Part shown: piece by piece, positions 24,312-33,820 of the stretch
How positions within the stretch are numbered: position 1 is the stretch's first letter
Layout: each line of letters opens with the position of its first letter
NCBI GenBank assembly: GCA_942493075.1
Contig: OW818681.1
Coordinates: 4,340,001-4,404,000 of the forward strand
Length of the DNA stretch: 64,000 nucleotides
Source: JBBQYD01 sp942493075
GTDB lineage: Bacteria; Verrucomicrobiota; Verrucomicrobiia; Limisphaerales; UBA8199
Reading direction: 5' to 3'
Made by a program: the position numbers and the translations under genes
The notes under the pieces: generated by a model
The model's input: the letters and a program-made list of their open reading frames with translations, nothing else
Database searches by the model: none
What the model was told of the DNA's origin: nothing

Positions 24312-25316
24312 TTACTTTGTAGCCGGTTGGTAGAATAGCCCGGCTACCTGCCTGTTGGCATCGAAGACCACTCTGACGTTCAACCGAGTCCGCTCGAACT
24401 CGCAAGTAACGAGAACAATTTGATATCCTTGCTCGGTGTGAACGGTGGTCTCTATTCGCTTTTGGAAGGGCCCTGCTAACGCAATCAAATCATTCCAGCT
24501 TTTGGTCAGGCTCGCTTCAGGCATGACTCGTTTCATGGTCTCGTCGAAACCACTGGCGGCAAGAGCGAATTCGCCTTTCGCAAGACGGTCAACAAAGGCC
24601 TCACCCATTTGAGAAATCGAGAGTTCGGTTTGGGCGGGTATCGCACCCGAGTTCGTCTGACTGGAAGCGGTTGGCTGGGCCGCCTGGACGGATGGGCCGG
24701 GCATTGCATACGCGCGCTCAACTAAGGGGACCAGCGCCAATTTGGAAAGAACCTCCGCGATCAACAACGCTGCGATGAACACTCCAATGGCCTTCCCGCC
24801 TCGGACGTTGCATGAAACGCAGAAACCCTGATACATGAGAGCCACCATCCAACAGAGCAACAGGAGAGTTGAAGCCGCGAACACCAGCACCAAAACCAAC
24901 CCGACTGGGTTGAACTGGAAAGAGCCAAAAGTCAGTTGCGCAACAAAGGTGTTGATGGCGTTCTGAACCGTCTTTGGCATGGCTATGATGCTGACAACGA
25001 GCATCGGCCACCGAGCCAGTGCCTGGGTCCCGAAAACGTCAATCGCACGCATTGAACTCCTGGAAATCAGCCTGCCGCCTGCCCACAGCACCACTGAAAT
25101 GGCCAGCCAATCGATGATGCCTTCTGCAAAGAACAGCCACACGGGGCCTGGACGGCCCATGTGCATATCAAGAACGCCATCGAAATGCACCTGCCCCAGA
25201 TAAGAGATGAAGGCCGTGAGGCCGATGGCAATTAACCCCAGCGCCAGGGCTTTGGCACCAGCCACATAGTAAAATGGATTGTAAAACCAAGTAAAAGTGT
25301 TGCTCCGGGTAGTCAT
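24312..25316 (-). CDS. Yip1-like membrane protein with C-terminal DUF3887-like domain
   Basis: A 334-residue protein. The first ~200 residues hold five to six membrane helices in a Yip1-like layout, starting FTWFYNPFYYVAGAKALALG. After a Ser/Thr/Gln-rich linker, residues ~235-334 form a small alpha/beta domain, 'MGEAFVDRLAKGEFALAASG'...YQIVLVTCEFERTRLNVRVV...GLFYQP, of the DUF3887 type. Its start overlaps the stop of the upstream regulator gene by 4 nt. This pairing with a DUF2089 gene suggests the regulator controls or senses the membrane protein, but no function is established. Confidence 0.75.
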   Translation of the reverse strand: MTTRSNTFTWFYNPFYYVAGAKALALGLIAIGLTAFISYLGQVHFDGVLDMHMGRPGPVWLFFAEGIIDWLAISVVLWAGGRLISRSSMRAIDVFGTQALARWPMLVVSIIAMPKTVQNAINTFVAQLTFGSFQFNPVGLVLVLVFAASTLLLLCWMVALMYQGFCVSCNVRGGKAIGVFIAALLIAEVLSKLALVPLVERAYAMPGPSVQAAQPTASSQTNSGAIPAQTELSISQMGEAFVDRLAKGEFALAASGFDETMKRVMPEASLTKSWNDLIALAGPFQKRIETTVHTEQGYQIVLVTCEFERTRLNVRVVFDANRQVAGLFYQPATK

Positions 25317-25600
25317 TTCTTCTCCTTCATTTTGATTTCTTTCTGACGCAATCTTTCGATGATCTCATCAAGGCGGTTGCGTACGGTGGGATAGCTCACC
25401 CCAAGCAAGCCAGCCATGTCTTTCAGGCTTCCGCTCGCCTTGATGAACTCCAGAATGAAATCCTGGTCGTCTTGACTCAACCCGGCCAGCGGAGGCAATA
25501 AGTAAAGTCCTTCCACCTCGGTATCGCAGCGGGGGCAATTCAGTCGTTTGACTGCCAGATCACCAGCACAGCTTGGGCAGGATGTAGGAAGCCGTTTCAT
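25313..25600 (-). CDS. DUF2089-type zinc-ribbon/HTH regulator
   Basis: A 95-residue protein from the ATG at 25600. Two CxxC pairs near the N-terminus (CPSC and CPRC) form a zinc ribbon. Residues ~40-85 contain a helix-turn-helix, SGSLKDMAGLLGVSYPTVRN, followed by a basic coil. This is the DUF2089 layout, thought to be a small DNA-binding regulator. It is translationally coupled (4-nt overlap) to the Yip1/DUF3887-like gene, which is its likely target or partner. An AT-rich region upstream (25605-25700) probably holds the promoter. Confidence 0.85.
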   Translation of the reverse strand: MKRLPTSCPSCAGDLAVKRLNCPRCDTEVEGLYLLPPLAGLSQDDQDFILEFIKASGSLKDMAGLLGVSYPTVRNRLDEIIERLRQKEIKMKEKK

Positions 25601-25852
25601 GGCTTCACAATAACAAAACAACGCTTCTTGTCAATAATCTGTATCTATACATTCATAATATTAACCCATTAACCGTTTTCGTTAATACTTTTAGCACAAT
25701 TGCAGATGATTTGTCTGCCAGATCCGACATTCCGATACCTGGGAGTGTGCCCCCCGCGAAAAGGATTCGCCGGCTGGGGGGCTCGAAAGATGCGAGGTAT
25801 AATTACCTTGTCATTTGACGTTTTGCCGCGAATGCCGCAAGCTTCGCGTTCG

Positions 25853-27451
25853 ATGAAAGTTCTTCACTCATTCATTATTCTGGCGCTGGCCGCAGTTGCC
25901 GCCTGGGCGGAGTCCCCTGCCCCCCAGAAGAAGGCTCTCTCCCTGGAGCAATGCATCCAAGTCGCGCTGGAACATAACTTTGCCATTCAGATCCGGCGTC
26001 TGGATCCAACCATTTCCCGATTCAACCTGCGCGCAGCCTACGGCGCGTATGACCCGGTCTTCACGGTCGGTGGCGAGCACGATTACAGCCTATCACCCGG
26101 AGGCGTGGATGATGTTGGCCGAACCTATTCCGGCACTGAGACGGACACCGATTCCTTCCGCAGCAGCTTTCAAGGGGTGCTGCCATGGGGGCTCAATTAC
26201 AACCTGGGAGGCAATGTCTCGGACACCTACGGAACGCGCCCCAGTTCAGGGATCGACCGCACTCGTGCGACGATTGTGACCAACTCGCTACCGCTGGACA
26301 ACGGCAATTCGATCAATTACCTGAGCACCAACTATGCTGTGGTATCAGGCCGAGATCCGTTTGAGAGTGCCCGTGGCACGATCGGGCTGCTCCAGCTACG
26401 CCAACCGCTGCTCAAAGGGTTCTGGATTGATAACACCCGCCTTCAGATCTACCTGAACCGCCGGGACCTAAGGATCTCCGAGCTCCGATTGCGGGACCAG
26501 GTGCATCAAACGATCACCGCGGTTGAGGAGGCTTATTATAACCTGATGTTCTCCCAGGAGAACGTGAAGGTGCAGCGCGCAGCCTTAGAACTGGCAGATC
26601 GTTTGCTCGCCGAGAATCGCAAGCGTGTGGAAGTGGGAGCCCTGGCTCCTCTGGACGAGAAACAGGCTGAAGCCCAGGCCGCTTCCAGCCGGGCTGATTT
26701 GCTGGCAGCAGAAGGCCGTGAAGATACACAGCAGCGTGTGCTTAAGAGCCTCTTGAGCGATGATTATACCAAATGGGCCAATGTTCGCATCGAACCGACG
26801 TTGACCATGTTTGCCGTCCCGCAGCATTTCAATCTTCAGGAGAGCTGGCGCAATGGGTTAAGCATGCGTCCCGACCTGCAGCAGCAACGCATCAATCTTG
26901 AGAAGCAGGGGCAGGTCGTTCGTTATCAGAAGAGCCAGCTCTACCCCCAGCTCGATCTGCTCGGAACATACGGCTATACCGCATCCGACACCGAATTCAG
27001 TGGCACTTTCCGTCAATTCGCTGACCGCGATAATCCTTACTGGTCCTATGGGGCGCAACTGAGCATGCCGCTAACTCGGACCTCGGAGCGCAACAATTAT
27101 AAAGCTTCCAAGTCCGCGAAGGATCAGATCTCGCTAGTTCTGCGGCAACTGGAGCAGACCGTTCTCATTCAAATTGAGGATGCCATCGCCGTGGTGAACA
27201 CCAGCTTTCAGCGCGTCTCCGCCACACGGGAGGCCCGTGTCTACGCCGAAGCAGCACTCGAAGCGGAGCAAAAGAAACTGGCAAGTGGGAAGAGCACAAG
27301 CTTCGAAGTCCTCCGTCTCCAACGAGATCTTACAACCGCGCGCTCCGCGGAGATTCGCGCCCTGGCGGACTACAACATCGCCCTCGCCCAACTGGCGTTA
27401 AACGAAGGGACCACGCTGGAGCGACGTCAGGTGAACCTGGAGGTGAGATAG
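25853..27451 (+). CDS. TolC-family outer membrane efflux protein
   Basis: A 532-residue protein starting at the ATG at 25853, which gives signal peptide MKVLHSFIILALAAVAAWAE; upstream in-frame starts lack a signal. The OEP domains appear as SLEQCIQVALEHNFAIQIRR, QTITAVEEAYYNLMFSQENV, a paired coiled coil LAENRKRVEVGALAPLDEKQ, and a C-terminal repeat of the same pattern ending ALADYNIALAQLALNEGTTL. It is monocistronic and no pump gene is adjacent, so the partner must be elsewhere. It is only distantly similar to the CusC-like channel at 5.6 kb. Confidence 0.88.
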   Translation: MKVLHSFIILALAAVAAWAESPAPQKKALSLEQCIQVALEHNFAIQIRRLDPTISRFNLRAAYGAYDPVFTVGGEHDYSLSPGGVDDVGRTYSGTETDTDSFRSSFQGVLPWGLNYNLGGNVSDTYGTRPSSGIDRTRATIVTNSLPLDNGNSINYLSTNYAVVSGRDPFESARGTIGLLQLRQPLLKGFWIDNTRLQIYLNRRDLRISELRLRDQVHQTITAVEEAYYNLMFSQENVKVQRAALELADRLLAENRKRVEVGALAPLDEKQAEAQAASSRADLLAAEGREDTQQRVLKSLLSDDYTKWANVRIEPTLTMFAVPQHFNLQESWRNGLSMRPDLQQQRINLEKQGQVVRYQKSQLYPQLDLLGTYGYTASDTEFSGTFRQFADRDNPYWSYGAQLSMPLTRTSERNNYKASKSAKDQISLVLRQLEQTVLIQIEDAIAVVNTSFQRVSATREARVYAEAALEAEQKKLASGKSTSFEVLRLQRDLTTARSAEIRALADYNIALAQLALNEGTTLERRQVNLEVR

Positions 27452-27488
27452 TTCCCCGGCTGAGTTCATAAGCGAGTGGGTTTGGGCT

Positions 27489-28373
27489 ATGGAGTTAATA
27501 CGAGACATCTACCAGAAGCGGCGCGCAGGCACGCGACCGATCGTGTCCTTTGAAGTTTTTCCGCCGAAGACAGAAGAAGGTGACCGCAGTCTGCTGCAAA
27601 AAACGGTTCCCAGTTTGATGGCCATTCGGCCGGATTACTGTTCAGTAACGTATGGAGCGGGCGGGAGCACACGAGAAAAGACCATCGGAATTGTCGATGC
27701 CATCCAGAAAACCCAAGGCCTCACGTGTCTGGCGCACCTCACCTGCGTGAACCATACGAGAGAACAAGTCGGGGACTTGCTGGCGCGTTTTCGGGGATTG
27801 AACTGCCGCAATCTTTTGGCGCTGCGAGGGGACCCGCCGCCTGGAACAGAGTTTCAAGCCACGTCAGGCGGCTTCAAATACGCTGCTGAGCTTGTGGAGT
27901 TTATTCGTGGAGTCGGTGATTTTTCGATTGGCGTAGCCGGCTTCCCCGAGGGGCATGTCGCGTGCAAGACCGGCAAGCATGACGATTGGAATCATTTGGC
28001 AGCCAAGGTAAAGGCTGGCGCTGATTTCGTGCTCACACAGTTGTTTTTCGACAATGCCGACTTCTTTGAGTTCAGGGATTATCTGACGGCGCGCGGGGTG
28101 AATGTTCCCATCATCCCTGGAATGATAGCCATCCTCAGCGCTTCGCAGATCAAGAAATTCACGCAGATGTGCGGGGCCAGGATTCCAGCCAAACTCGGTG
28201 AGAAACTTGAGCAACTGGGAGAGGATGATGCTGCCGCTGCGGAGTTCGGCATTGAGTATGCCACTCAGCAATGCCGGGAGCTGCTGGCGCAAGGCGTGCC
28301 CGGGATTCATTTTTACAGCCTGAACAAATCTGCTTCGACGATCCAGGTGGTTAAGAATCTCGGCTTGATGTAG
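27489..28373 (+). CDS. metF: 5,10-methylenetetrahydrofolate reductase
   Basis: A 294-residue flavoprotein that reduces methylene-THF to 5-methyl-THF for methionine synthesis. It has typical MetF signatures: FEVFPPKTEEG, VTYGAGGSTREKT, HLTCVNHTREQ, LLALRGDPP, GVAGFPEGH, QLFFDNADFFEF and the C-terminal GVPGIHFYSLNKS. Length matches the family. No SAM or cobalamin riboswitch was seen in the 37-nt upstream gap. It lies 38 nt after tolC, probably with independent function. Confidence 0.95.
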   Translation: MELIRDIYQKRRAGTRPIVSFEVFPPKTEEGDRSLLQKTVPSLMAIRPDYCSVTYGAGGSTREKTIGIVDAIQKTQGLTCLAHLTCVNHTREQVGDLLARFRGLNCRNLLALRGDPPPGTEFQATSGGFKYAAELVEFIRGVGDFSIGVAGFPEGHVACKTGKHDDWNHLAAKVKAGADFVLTQLFFDNADFFEFRDYLTARGVNVPIIPGMIAILSASQIKKFTQMCGARIPAKLGEKLEQLGEDDAAAAEFGIEYATQQCRELLAQGVPGIHFYSLNKSASTIQVVKNLGLM

Positions 28374-28448
28374 CCGATACGCGGCACAAGGCTCAAGAAG
28401 CGTTGAGTAGCATGGCTCGGCTCAGGCCGAAACTTGGTCGTCATTTGG

Positions 28449-29045
28449 CTAGCCTGCGGGATCTACACTCCGGCTTGCCTTCCATGCCGCCAGCCATTTG
28501 CGAATCACCGAAAGGTAGATTTCGTCAATCCGGCGATTAAAAACCCCGACAAATGAATAGCCTTTGGCGGCCCCAAGCCACGTGGCGTAAAAGAACAGGG
28601 TTGCCGTAGCCCAGCGCAGAGGCCAGGCATCCAGACGCCACTGCCCCTTCCAAATCCACATGGGATCTTTGGCGAAAGGGCCGTAGTAGAAAATCGGCCA
28701 TAAATCCTCCGGCGAAGGACCGCGGGAGCCTACGAAATCGCACAGCAGATGGAGGTGAAAAACCAGGAGGCAGAGAACAAGCACGCGCCAGCGGTGCCGG
28801 GCGAAGAGGGTCAATAATCCTGCAATCAGAAGGGCGCCTAGCGCGCCGTGAAGGAGATAGTGATGATAGTGAGAGTAATAAAGCGATTTGTGCCCCGTCG
28901 CATGGTTCAACAAATCGACGATTAAGCCCATCCCATCAGCATCAGGGAGTATCCCCGCCAGAGCTACCAACCGGCAGTCGCGGGAGTTATCCGTCAGGTG
29001 CGCGCCAATTGTCCAACTCCCGAGCAAATGTACGAGAGGTGACAT
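28449..29045 (-). CDS. membrane-bound metal-dependent hydrolase (YdjM/DUF457-like)
   Basis: A 198-residue polytopic membrane protein. The N-terminus has a His near residue 6 (MSPLVHLLGSW) and an Asp-rich segment, LAGILPDADGMG, then HYHHYLLHGALGAL and FHLHLLCDFVGSRGP. This spaced His/Asp set is the putative metal site of YdjM-type proteins. Four to five membrane helices are predicted. The true substrate is unknown; the hydrolase name comes from the family. The convergent neighbour metF ends 75 nt away. Confidence 0.75.
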   Translation of the reverse strand: MSPLVHLLGSWTIGAHLTDNSRDCRLVALAGILPDADGMGLIVDLLNHATGHKSLYYSHYHHYLLHGALGALLIAGLLTLFARHRWRVLVLCLLVFHLHLLCDFVGSRGPSPEDLWPIFYYGPFAKDPMWIWKGQWRLDAWPLRWATATLFFYATWLGAAKGYSFVGVFNRRIDEIYLSVIRKWLAAWKASRSVDPAG

Positions 29046-29060
29046 CGGCGCGTGCCCGGG

Positions 29061-29498
29061 CTATTTGGCTTGGGCAAAGAGCATGAACACTCGGGGGCCG
29101 CGATCGGTGGTGAAACCGAAACGCTCCTCCAGCGCGCCATGCGGGGCTGCCAGACCATCACACGTTTTATCGTAGGCGGGCTGGCCGTCCACCAGCAACA
29201 TGTAATGGTGTGTGCGATTACCCTGGATATGGTGAAGGGTCACGTGCCAGGCATCCAGCACGCTATCTCGCACCATAGGTACGCGCTCCCAGTTAGTAAA
29301 AGATCCCACGATCTCAACGGAGTTCGGTTCCTGGGTAATCCCATCCGGCAAGCGCCAGCGAAACACCTTGGAATAAACCGCCTTTCGATCTTGAGAAGCT
29401 CGCTGCAACGGGGAACCCGTGCCGTAAGCTTCTGGAACCATTGGACCGCCTTTTTGCGGACTTTTTTTCCCAAACAAACTTCCGAACGACTGCAACAT
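29061..29498 (-). CDS. small protein with a CBM48/AMPK-type glycogen-binding domain
   Basis: A 145-residue protein from the ATG at 29498. The N-terminal ~35 residues are basic and disordered. Residues ~55-140 form an early-set/CBM48 fold: VEIVGSFTNWERVPM, 'DAWHVTLHHIQGNRTHHYML', LVDGQPAYD, as in AMPK-beta and isoamylase N-terminal domains that bind alpha-glucan. No catalytic domain is attached. Longer starts upstream lack a recognisable sequence. It may tether a partner to glycogen or act as a stand-alone carbohydrate sensor; this is inference. Confidence 0.8.
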   Translation of the reverse strand: MLQSFGSLFGKKSPQKGGPMVPEAYGTGSPLQRASQDRKAVYSKVFRWRLPDGITQEPNSVEIVGSFTNWERVPMVRDSVLDAWHVTLHHIQGNRTHHYMLLVDGQPAYDKTCDGLAAPHGALEERFGFTTDRGPRVFMLFAQAK

Positions 29499-29602
29499 AC
29501 AATAAATCAAGAATACTAGAGAACGCCCGCCCGCGGTCAAGACTCCGCACAAAGAAAATTTTTTGACGCTTCTAAATTCGCGAATTCCGGGGCTCTGTAC
29601 GA

Positions 29603-31135
29603 TTACGGACGTCCATTAAGCAAAAGATTTATTTTCTCCTTCACATCGGCGTCCATGCGGATCAACGGAGGCCATTTTCGCCTAAAACCCTCTCCGGGAA
29701 GCTTGCGGGTTGCATCGATTCCAAGCTTGGAACCAATCGCGACCTCGCTGGTGGCGTGATCCAGGACATCCGCAGGGCCTTTAGTGAAAATGGCGTCGCG
29801 TTGCGGGTCCGTATTGCCGCACATCCGGAACAACACCTCGCTCGTGTTGTGCACATCCACATCGGCATCCACAACCACCAGGTACTTCGTGAACATCATC
29901 TGCCCCATTCCCCAAAGTCCGTGCATGATTTTGAATGCCTGCATGGGATAGGTCTTCTTGATGCTCACGAAGACCAGATTGTGAAAGACGCCTTCGGCTG
30001 GCAGAGCGATATCCACAATCTCGGGAAAGTTCATCTTGAAAACTGGCAGGAAAAGTTTCACCGCGGCTCCGCCAATGTAGAAGTCTTCCATAGGTGGAAT
30101 CCCGACGATCGTCGCAGGATAAACCGCCTGGCGACGGTGCGTGATCGCGGTAATGTGGAACACCGGGTAGGGCTCCGGCAGCGTGTAAAACCCGGTATGA
30201 TCGCCGAAAGGACCTTCTTCACGGAGTGATTCTTTGGGATCTACGTAGCCTTCGATCACAAAATCCGCACTAGCGGGCACGAGAAGATCGTTGGTTTCAC
30301 ACTTCACGAGCTCAACGGACTTCTTTCGCAAATAGCCGGCAAGCAGGAACTCATCCAAACCGTCGGGCAAGGGTGCCGTGGCGGCAAAGGCAAACATCGG
30401 ATCACCACCCAGGAAAATGGCGACAGGCATCTTCTGTCCTGTCTCGTAGTAACGCCGGCCATGGCGGGCGGCCACCTTCTGCAACTGCCAGTGCATCCCC
30501 GTTGTCTGACCGTCGTAAACCTGTGCGCGATACATCCCAAGGTTGCGCTCACCGGTATCGGGATCTTGAGTCACAACGCACGGCAGGGTGATGAATCGGC
30601 CTCCATCCATTGGCCAGCACTTCAGGATAGGCAAATCCAGCAACGTCGGGGGGCTTGCTGGCGAGGCGGATGGCACCACGTCTGGAGCTGGCGGCCAAGG
30701 CTCTGTGCGCGTTAGGCTCGGCTCGAACAAGTGTTTGACCTCCTTGCATGGACCGTCCTTTACCGTCTTCGGGCGCGCGTGACGCAGATCCATCGCCAGC
30801 CCGAGCAGTTTCATTGCCTCCCGCATGGATGTAGGGGGCTTTGCTTTCATAAGCCCGGCAAGTTGTTCCGCCACGGCATCCACAGAGTCAGCGCCCATGG
30901 CCATGGCCATGCGCTTCCATGAGCCCATGGTGTTAACTGCGACTGGGAATGGTGAAATGCGGCCGCCGATCGTTGGCTGCTCAAAAAGCAACGCTCGGCC
31001 GCCGTTAGGCGCCTTCATCTCACGATCTGAGACCTCGGTGATCTCCAGTTCAGTAGCGACGGGTGCCTGGATGCGCTTCAACTCCCCTGCCCGTTCCAAG
31101 GCAGAGAGGAAATCCTGAAAAGACTCGAAAGCCAT
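29603..31135 (-). CDS. UbiD-family prenylated-FMN-dependent decarboxylase
   Basis: A 510-residue cytoplasmic enzyme. It has hallmark UbiD segments: 'FVIEGYVDPKESLREEGPFG' followed by DHTGFYTLP, then HITAITHRR and TIVGIPPMEDFYIG. The Arg/Glu residues in these segments bind prFMN and metal and perform decarboxylation. Candidate substrates are 4-hydroxy-3-polyprenylbenzoate (ubiquinone) or a menaquinone (futalosine pathway) intermediate; the latter is more likely in Verrucomicrobiota. A UbiX partner is not in this window. The ATG at 31135 is well placed. Confidence 0.9.
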   Translation of the reverse strand: MAFESFQDFLSALERAGELKRIQAPVATELEITEVSDREMKAPNGGRALLFEQPTIGGRISPFPVAVNTMGSWKRMAMAMGADSVDAVAEQLAGLMKAKPPTSMREAMKLLGLAMDLRHARPKTVKDGPCKEVKHLFEPSLTRTEPWPPAPDVVPSASPASPPTLLDLPILKCWPMDGGRFITLPCVVTQDPDTGERNLGMYRAQVYDGQTTGMHWQLQKVAARHGRRYYETGQKMPVAIFLGGDPMFAFAATAPLPDGLDEFLLAGYLRKKSVELVKCETNDLLVPASADFVIEGYVDPKESLREEGPFGDHTGFYTLPEPYPVFHITAITHRRQAVYPATIVGIPPMEDFYIGGAAVKLFLPVFKMNFPEIVDIALPAEGVFHNLVFVSIKKTYPMQAFKIMHGLWGMGQMMFTKYLVVVDADVDVHNTSEVLFRMCGNTDPQRDAIFTKGPADVLDHATSEVAIGSKLGIDATRKLPGEGFRRKWPPLIRMDADVKEKINLLLNGRP

Positions 31136-31232
31136 GCGCGCAAAGCTAGCAGATGAGGCCGCAGAGGCAACCGCGAGGATTGGAGAGGTGCCCGATAGGG
31201 TGTGGTTAAAAGTGGGTGAGGGAATGCTGAGT

Positions 31233-31599
31233 TCTGTCCGGTGTCGGACAGGTAACCGAGTTCGTCCGCTTCGAAGCCCCTGAAAAGGGGCGACCGCGAA
31301 TAGCCCGGCACGGGAGTGCTGGGTAATGTGCCCTATAGATCAATCAAGTCCCGACAGGGACGACCGATTCGGCGTCATTCTTACCGGAAACAGCAACCGC
31401 CACCCCGTTGGCTCTCTGGCATGCCCTGCATGGGCTTATACTCGAAGCAAGTTTTGCGGAGGAGTCTGGGGTATTGTTGCACGAACAGAACATCCCTTTC
31501 GAAAACCGTTATCCCCGGGAGCAATGGGAGGGTCGGCCGCCCATTCGGGGCTTCGATGATCGCTTCAATCACCATACCCGGCACTTCCGTGCCGGGCTA
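31233..31599. repeat. intergenic palindrome cluster with an inverted pair
   Basis: The 670-nt gap between ubiD and the GspE-like gene has no convincing gene. It holds CTGTCCG-gtg-CGGACAG-like (31233-31251), CCCC-TGAAAA-GGGG (31276-31290), TAGCCCGGCA...TGCTGGGTA (31301-31325), GTCCC-GACA-GGGAC (31348-31361), and TACCCGGCAC...GTGCCGGGCTA (31575-31599). The 31301 and 31575 copies are the same family in opposite orientation about 250 bp apart. Confidence 0.6.
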
Positions 31600-31809
31600 G
31601 CTGCGAACGCCCACTTCGGGGCTACATTGTTGCGCGTGCGTCGGGCAAAAGTCCGATCTCCCACCTTAAAGGAGCCGTAAGCCTCACCCACTTATAGTCA
31701 CACCCTTCCTCTCTCCTTCAATTCTTAATTCCTTGCGTTACTTTGCTAATTTGACTTACCCTTCAGTTGTCCCGGGTTGGCAGTTCGCTAAAGCCCGGAG
31801 TAAAAACTC

Positions 31810-33030
31810 ATGAGTTACACCGTTCAGTATCTGCAATCGGAATCGGTCGCCACCGAAGGCGTCGAGGTCAGCATCCTTGTAAACTGTCTCGTCCAGGATG
31901 CGATTCGTCTTAAAGCCAGCGACCTGCACATCGAGCCGTGGGAGAATTCCATCGCCATACGTGCCCGGGTCAATGGCGTGCTCACTGAAGTGGCCCATTT
32001 GCCCCTGGAACTGATGGACAAGATATCGATGCGTTTCAAGGTTATGGCGAACCTGGTCACTTACCAGGCAGGGCTTCCACAGGATGGAACGGCGGTTGGC
32101 GGGCCAGAGATCGAGAATGTTCAGCTCCGCGTCTCGATTTTTCCGACCACCCGTGGAGAGAAGATCGTGATACGGCTTTTTGATCCGCGAGATCGCCGTT
32201 TTGACCTCGCAGGCCTCGACCTTGAAGAGAGCACGTTGTCCGATCTCACGCGGCTGCTGCGCCGTACCAGCGGCCTGATGCTGTTTACCGGGCCGACAGG
32301 TTCGGGCAAGACCAGCACAATGTACTCCTCGCTGTGCCATATCATTCAGCGGGACGGCTCCAGCATCAGCATCAGCACGGTGGAGGACCCGGTGGAATTC
32401 AATCTTCCCATGGTGAGCCAAACCCAAGTGAACGCGGCGCAGGAATTTACCTATGCCATCGCCCTTCGCAGTATCATGCGGCAAGACCCTGAAGTAATCA
32501 TGGTGGGTGAGATTCGCGATCCGGAGACAGCGGCGATTGCCGTTCAGGCCGGACTCACAGGTCACCTTGTGATCAGCACGATTCATTCTGGCGTCTCAGC
32601 GGGCGCGTTCACCCGCCTCATCAACATGCAAATCGAGCCATTCATGCTGGCGTCGAGCATTCTGGGAGTAATGGGCCTGCGGTTGGTTCGCCGGATCTGC
32701 CCAAACTGTGCACAGCCTTTCGAACCGTCACCCAGCCAGCTCAAGCTGGTGCCGGAGGCCTGGCTGAGCCAGGCGCAGTTTCGGAAAGGCACAGGCTGCG
32801 AGACCTGTAACGGAACGGGCTACTCAGGGCGGCTGCCTGTCAGCGAATTGCTGGCTGTCACAGAGCCCTTCCGTGAAGCTGTGCTTAAGCGCGTGACAAC
32901 GTCTGCCCTGGAAGAAATCGCGATTCAACAGGGGATGAGAACTTTGTGGCAGAATGGATTAACGCGTGCCATCGCAGGGCAGACCACCTTGGAAGAAGTG
33001 GTGCGTGTGCTCGCCGCAGATATGATCTAA
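31810..33030 (+). CDS. GspE/PilB-type secretion ATPase, short form
   Basis: A 406-residue hexameric ATPase that powers type II secretion or type IV pilus assembly. Visible elements are ASDLHIEP (36-43, N2 domain), Walker A GPTGSGKT (161-168), Asp box STVEDPVEF, Walker B 'EVIMVGEIRDPETAAIAVQA', His box GHLVISTIHSG, and a C-terminal zinc motif CPNC...CETC. The N-terminal N1 domain that normally docks to GspL or PilM is missing, so the protein is ~150 residues shorter than usual. Two small coiled-coil membrane proteins follow. Confidence 0.88.
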   Translation: MSYTVQYLQSESVATEGVEVSILVNCLVQDAIRLKASDLHIEPWENSIAIRARVNGVLTEVAHLPLELMDKISMRFKVMANLVTYQAGLPQDGTAVGGPEIENVQLRVSIFPTTRGEKIVIRLFDPRDRRFDLAGLDLEESTLSDLTRLLRRTSGLMLFTGPTGSGKTSTMYSSLCHIIQRDGSSISISTVEDPVEFNLPMVSQTQVNAAQEFTYAIALRSIMRQDPEVIMVGEIRDPETAAIAVQAGLTGHLVISTIHSGVSAGAFTRLINMQIEPFMLASSILGVMGLRLVRRICPNCAQPFEPSPSQLKLVPEAWLSQAQFRKGTGCETCNGTGYSGRLPVSELLAVTEPFREAVLKRVTTSALEEIAIQQGMRTLWQNGLTRAIAGQTTLEEVVRVLAADMI

Positions 33031-33136
33031 GCACCGCAGCCTGCGACGCGGTTCTGGGCATTGCGTTAGCCCACGGCCTAAAATGAGGCTCTTGAGCTGG
33101 CTTTACAGCGCCGGAGCATCGCAGTAAGCTCGCTGC

Positions 33137-33805
33137 ATGTCTTCGGATTACGATGCGACGGAGTTTATTGATGGGGATTTCGAGGGGCGCAAAGCCTCAT
33201 CGCCCTCGTACACCCCGGCAGCTTCAGCGACACCCTTGCGGGCGCCGACCCGCGAAGAGGTCGATACGAAGGTGACCGAGGCCCAGCAACGGCTGGTGGA
33301 ATTGAAGCGCGCCCAGGAAAACCTGGAACGCGAGAGAGCAGCTTTGGAAGAGACTCGCCGCCGCCAGCTTGAATTCCAGACAGGCCGCCAGGAGATGGTT
33401 CAGAACCTCACACGCGGTTTAGGGTTGCTGGAGGAAGCCGAGTTTGCAGCCCGGCGCGAGACCGAAGCCATGACCAAGGCGATGGTTGACTTGCAAGAGG
33501 CCCTCACGAAGATTCAGGCAATCCGGGATGAGACCTGGACTGCGGAGACGTTCAATGTGGAGCTCACTCGCTCGCTTACCGCAATCGAGAACGCCCGAAT
33601 GGAGTGGAATACGGCTCGGCTCAAATTTCCAGTGCTGAGTGAGCCCGCCAGTGAAGGAGGCGCCTCCGGGTCCAACCAGGTGCCTGCGGCATTTGGCGCA
33701 CGTAGCTTCAGTGAACTATGCCGGCTGGGCCTGGCCCTGACCTGGCCGATCGCGCTGAGCTTGTTACTCATCACATTCCTGCTCGTGTTGATCTATCTGC
33801 GGTGA
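33137..33805 (+). CDS. coiled-coil protein with C-terminal membrane anchor
   Basis: A 222-residue protein. It has an acidic/Ser-rich start, then a long heptad coiled coil (~55-150: 'VTEAQQRLVELKRAQENLER' and ERAALEETRRRQLEFQ), then a single C-terminal helix WPIALSLLLITFLLVLIYLR. This layout fits a tail-anchored scaffold facing the cytoplasm. No family is recognised. It lies ~100 nt after the secretion ATPase and 15 nt before another tail-anchored protein, so the two small proteins are probably co-expressed. Confidence 0.65.
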   Translation: MSSDYDATEFIDGDFEGRKASSPSYTPAASATPLRAPTREEVDTKVTEAQQRLVELKRAQENLERERAALEETRRRQLEFQTGRQEMVQNLTRGLGLLEEAEFAARRETEAMTKAMVDLQEALTKIQAIRDETWTAETFNVELTRSLTAIENARMEWNTARLKFPVLSEPASEGGASGSNQVPAAFGARSFSELCRLGLALTWPIALSLLLITFLLVLIYLR

Positions 33806-33820
33806 TACCCGCACGTCACC

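Noticed and set aside
31316..31680. Open frames of 77-94 codons between ubiD and the GspE-like gene
   Set aside because: They read through REP-like palindromes and give Arg/Gly-rich products without family features.
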